A stretch of DNA of 17,531 nt from JBNJEM01 sp051745935 (GTDB lineage: Bacteria; Planctomycetota; Planctomycetia; Pirellulales; Pirellulaceae): NCBI GenBank assembly GCA_051745935.1, contig JBNJEM010000082.1, positions 1-17,531 of the forward strand. The letters are read 5' to 3'. This document shows positions 14,894 to 17,531 of this stretch, piece by piece (within the stretch, counting starts at the first letter, position 1; the number at the start of each line of letters is the position of its first letter). The position numbers and the translations under genes were made by a program. The notes beneath the pieces were generated by a model that searched no databases, was not told the origin of the DNA, and saw only the letters and a program-made list of their open reading frames with translations.

Positions 14894-16843
14894 ATGATGT
14901 TGCTGTTTGCTTCCAGTTCCGCCGATCTCGTGCTGCACCTGCCGGATGCGATGCGAGTGTTCTTGGCGGCATGGTTGTTCGCGGTCGGCGGCTGTGTCGG
15001 CAGTTTCGTGAACGTGGTGGTCTTGCGAATGCCGGCGGGGCTGGGGATTGCCCGCGCGGGGTCGCGCTGCCCCGCGTGCTTGCACCCGATTCGCTGGTTT
15101 GATAACATCCCGGTCGTTAGTTGGCTGGTGCTCCGCGGCCGATGCCGGGATTGTCACGCTCCCATTTCCGTTCGGTATCCATTGGTTGAGCTGGCGGTTG
15201 CACTCGTATTCCTGGCCCTTGGGCTTGTGGAGGGGTTGAGCGGTGGGAATAACCTGCCCCGGCCGGCGTCCGCGCCGCGTTACTTTGAGTTCACCGCGTT
15301 CGAATGCTGGGCCCTCTACACATTTCATCTGGTAGCCATTGTCACGTTGCTCGCCGCGGCCCTTATTGAGCGAGATCGACGCGAAGTGCCGCGACGGTTG
15401 TTCGGGCCGGCCTGGGGCGTTGGGCTCGTTGCTTCCGTGGGGCTACCATTTTCGCATCCCGTGCCGGCACTCGCTGGCCACTTGCCGGAGCCTTGGTTGG
15501 ACGGCTTGGTTGCCGCTTCATGGGGCGCGGTGGCGGGAGCGGGATTGGGACTGGCGAGTTGGCCGGCCACCAGCAGACAACCGTGGCGACCCGGCGGGGT
15601 GCGAACAGCGATTTTCTCGTCCGCGACCGTGGGGCTGTACTTCGGTTGGCAGGCGGCGGCCGCGATCGTCGCCATAACCAGTATTGCCTTTTTCTGCGGC
15701 TCGGCGATCGGCTTCTGGAACACTCGGCTGGGCCGCGGAAGTTGGTGTGGCTATCTCGTTGCCACCGTGCTGCTTTATCTCGTTTTCTGGCGTCCGATCG
15801 TTGATCGATTTCCCCCGCTGGGAGAAGGGGGCGGGGGATGGCTCCTGTTATTCGCCACGCTGACCGTCTTGCTGATTTCCGCCGCGACCGCGTGGGTTAC
15901 ACCAACGCGAGAATTCGTTCAAGCTGTGTCTTTGAAGGGACAACGTATGGTTTCACCGATCGATCGACAAGAAAAGGTCAAGGAGATCCTCGAATCGCAA
16001 AGTTATTTGCCCGTCGAATACGACGCGGAGTTTCTGCAGCAATGGGAAACACGCCCCGTGCGGGTCCAATTGGAATTGCTTAAGCCAGAAATCGGTCTGA
16101 AACGAGAGGGGATCCAATCCACGATTGTCGTGTTCGGAGGCACTCAAGTGGTTGAGCCGGAAGTCGCCGAGGAAAAACTTCGGGCGGCGCGAGAGGCCTT
16201 GAAGCAGGCGCCGGACAATCCACGACGCAAACGGGACGTGGCGCGGTTGGTCCGCGTCGCCGCCAAAAGCCACTATTACAACGTGGCCCGGGATTTCGCG
16301 CGTTTGGTCTCTTCAACGTGCCAGATCGAGGGAGACTGCGACTATGTGATCGCCACCGGCGGGGGGCCGGGCATCATGGAAGCGGCAAATCGGGGGGCCT
16401 GCGATGCCGGCGCCAAATCAATTGGATTGAACATCACTCTGCCCGCTGAACAAGTGCCGAATCCGTACGTCACCTCTAATCTATGTTTTCAATTCCATTA
16501 CTTCGCCCTCCGGAAAATGCATTTTTTGCTGCGAGCCAAAGCGATGGTGGTTTTCCCGGGTGGATTTGGAACCCTGGACGAATTATTCGATGCACTGACA
16601 TTGCGCCAAACCAACCGGATGCAGGAAATCCCCATCATTTTGTTCGGCCGCGAGTTTTGGCAACAGGTCATCGATTTCCAGTTCCTGGCGGACGAAGGCG
16701 TCGTTGCCGACGAGCACCTGGAATTGATCCGTTTCGTGGAAACCCCCCAGGAAGCGTGGGATATCATCACGCGGTTCCACGGCGTTGGCCAAATAGCAAC
16801 CATGAGAGAGGCGGCCAGGGAGGAGAAAAGGGCAGATTTCTAA
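14894..16843 (+). CDS. Degenerate prepilin-peptidase-like membrane domain fused to LOG-family domain
   Basis: A 649-residue frame with two unrelated halves. Residues 1-350 resemble an A24 prepilin peptidase: GSFVNVVVLRMP, a cytoplasmic zinc loop with Cys59/Cys62 and Cys84/Cys87 in the context CPACLHPIRWFDNIPVVSWL, then about eight hydrophobic helices. The catalytic GxGD is not seen; by eye its place before GLYFGWQ reads GVRT (Thr238), and the first Asp region reads IERD (159-161), so activity is doubtful. Residues 352-649 are a TIGR00730/LOG Rossmann-fold protein (cytokinin-type nucleotide phosphoribohydrolase family), with GGGPGIME (489-496) and PGGFGTLDE (555-563) intact. There is no stop between the halves, but Met352 (base 15947) has its own SD. 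ATG 14894 has no clear SD. Product may be a fusion, or a fusion plus a free LOG protein. Confidence 0.8.
   Translation: MMLLFASSSADLVLHLPDAMRVFLAAWLFAVGGCVGSFVNVVVLRMPAGLGIARAGSRCPACLHPIRWFDNIPVVSWLVLRGRCRDCHAPISVRYPLVELAVALVFLALGLVEGLSGGNNLPRPASAPRYFEFTAFECWALYTFHLVAIVTLLAAALIERDRREVPRRLFGPAWGVGLVASVGLPFSHPVPALAGHLPEPWLDGLVAASWGAVAGAGLGLASWPATSRQPWRPGGVRTAIFSSATVGLYFGWQAAAAIVAITSIAFFCGSAIGFWNTRLGRGSWCGYLVATVLLYLVFWRPIVDRFPPLGEGGGGWLLLFATLTVLLISAATAWVTPTREFVQAVSLKGQRMVSPIDRQEKVKEILESQSYLPVEYDAEFLQQWETRPVRVQLELLKPEIGLKREGIQSTIVVFGGTQVVEPEVAEEKLRAAREALKQAPDNPRRKRDVARLVRVAAKSHYYNVARDFARLVSSTCQIEGDCDYVIATGGGPGIMEAANRGACDAGAKSIGLNITLPAEQVPNPYVTSNLCFQFHYFALRKMHFLLRAKAMVVFPGGFGTLDELFDALTLRQTNRMQEIPIILFGREFWQQVIDFQFLADEGVVADEHLELIRFVETPQEAWDIITRFHGVGQIATMREAAREEKRADF
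15935..15949 (+). promoter_or_regulatory. Internal ribosome-binding site and start for LOG domain
   Basis: gaaggga ends at 15940, 6 bases before the in-frame ATG at 15947-15949. Translation from here gives a 298-residue protein beginning MVSPIDRQEKVKEIL, which has the length and start expected of a stand-alone LOG-family protein of this type. This suggests the second half can be made on its own. Confidence 0.55.
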
Positions 16844-17047
16844 CGCCCGCCATGATGGCACTCGAACGGGTGGGGCCCCTGGGGCAGCTCGCTCATCCAT
16901 GATCTCGCGCCGCAGGGTTGCGTCCAGCGAAACAGAACCAACCATGACGCGACCACGTATCCGAGGGTTAAACAACATGGGTTTGCCCCGCCCCAGGCGT
17001 GGTGCCTTCCCCTTCAGTGGCGCAGCCCACAAGACGGGTTACCTCCT

Positions 17048-17111
17048 GATACGGTCCTTGAGTGATACGGTCCTTGAGCGATACGGTCCTTGAGTGATAC
17101 TGTCCTCGATT
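17048..17111 (+). repeat. 16-bp tandem repeat, four units
   Basis: The unit gatacggtccttgagt occurs at 17048-17063, 17064-17079 (one change), 17080-17095 (identical to the first) and 17096-17111 (gatactgtcctcgatt, three changes). The pattern of clean units followed by a decayed edge unit is typical of a minisatellite grown by slippage. It is non-coding. Confidence 0.9.
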
Positions 17112-17153
17112 GCATCGGGACCATGCCTTACAATGTCGGGTATGATCGGGACT

Positions 17154-17299
17154 TGTAGGCGTTCACGGGGGCCGCTACACGGTCTGAACACAAGAGCCCG
17201 TGGCATTTGCACCTTGAAAAGCCGTCCTTCAAGATGTGCAACGGAAGCGTGAACGTCCGCGGATAGCGGATGTTCTGTTTTTTGCCCGTGAACGGTTAC
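17154..17299 (+). repeat. Family 1 extragenic repeat, copy C, uninterrupted
   Basis: About 146 bases from the 26-bp palindromic module (17154-17179; tgtag / ctaca stem) to cccgtgaacggttac (17285-17299). CGTTCACGGG at 17160-17169 is inverted against CCCGTGAACG at 17285-17294, giving 10-bp terminal-type inverted repeats. It matches copy A at both ends and through the block 17216-17265, but lacks the family 2 insert. No coding capacity. Confidence 0.8.
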
Positions 17300-17503
17300 C
17301 GTCACGCTGCCATGACGCGAGCCCTTGCGATCGCTGCTTTGGATGGCTAGCGGGCCTCGCGGAATGAAGGGCCGATTTGGGCGCGACAAGGACAACGGCG
17401 CCAAGGAAGGCGAAGCAGGCGTGTTGCCAATACATCGATGGAGCCCGATGCCCGCGCGCAATCGCGGTTGGTCGGGATCGGCGAGTTGTTTTGCTGGACT
17501 TCC

Positions 17504-17531
17504 TATATTTCAGGCGGTTGGATTTTTCCGG
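17504..17531 (+). mobile_element. Family 2 short element, left end, cut by window edge
   Basis: 28 bases from TATATTTCAGGCGG to the window end match 7697-7724 with one difference. The element presumably continues beyond the window. It shows that this family is present at least three times within 17.5 kb. Confidence 0.7.

Larger units (their letters stand above)
16844..17531. other. Trailing non-coding repeat-rich region
   Basis: No gene is supported. After the fusion gene come about 200 bases of unique DNA, a 16-bp tandem repeat (17048-17111), a complete family 1 element (17154-17299), a further ~200 bases without recognised content, and the beginning of a family 2 element at the window edge. 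Open frames on the minus strand (17039-17461) run across the repeats and are not credible genes. Confidence 0.65.

Noticed and set aside
17048..17111. CRISPR-like array
   Set aside because: Units are directly adjacent with no spacers and only 16 bp long, so it is a simple tandem repeat.

Overview
The window is a GC-rich bacterial chromosome segment. I read it as coming from the phylum Planctomycetota, probably a Pirellula-like lineage. This is an inference from style: a twin-arginine signal on an aminotransferase, a LemA / M48 protease / TFIIB-type zinc-finger set, an acetyl-CoA hydrolase fused to a GNAT domain, long gene-poor spacers, and families of extragenic palindromic repeats. No rRNA, tRNA, CRISPR array, phage gene or transposase gene was seen.

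Layout. Positions 1-777 hold no gene I can support. On the plus strand follow a zinc-dependent medium-chain dehydrogenase (778-1809), a PIG-L type deacetylase (2115-2921), AMP-forming acetyl-CoA synthetase acs (3215-5179, followed by a clear hairpin terminator), an ADP-forming acyl-CoA synthetase (5394-7553), and an acetyl-CoA hydrolase/CoA-transferase fused to a GNAT acetyltransferase (7895-9757). Facing this block on the minus strand are a TFIIB-type zinc-finger protein (12259-12684), LemA (11473-12027) and an M48 membrane metalloprotease with a zinc-ribbon tail (9772-10983). A Tat-exported DegT-type PLP aminotransferase (13202-14557, minus) comes next. The last gene (14894-16843, plus) is an unusual single reading frame that joins a degenerate prepilin-peptidase-like membrane domain to a LOG-type Rossmann-fold domain. 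The final ~690 bases are non-coding and repeat-rich.

How the genes may work together. Positions 3215-9757 form an acetate/acyl-CoA module. Acs activates acetate using ATP to AMP. The second synthetase interconverts acyl-CoA and acid with ADP/ATP. The third enzyme moves or hydrolyses CoA thioesters and carries a C-terminal acetyltransferase domain that resembles the GNAT part of Pat, the enzyme that switches Acs off by acetylating its catalytic lysine. That lysine motif is intact in the neighbouring Acs (Lys615). A locally encoded 'acetate switch' with its GNAT on a CoA-transferase rather than on an ADP-forming synthetase scaffold is the most interesting functional hypothesis here. The upstream PIG-L deacetylase could be one source of acetate, but that link is speculative.

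Two repeat families occupy the spacers. Family 1 has a 26-bp palindromic module and occurs near 1825, 11236-11398 (inverted) and 17154. Family 2 is a 104-bp element at 1935-2038 and 7697-7800, with a partial third copy cut by the window end. The copy at 1935 sits inside a family 1 element whose counterpart at 17154 lacks it, so it looks like a nested insertion at a TA.
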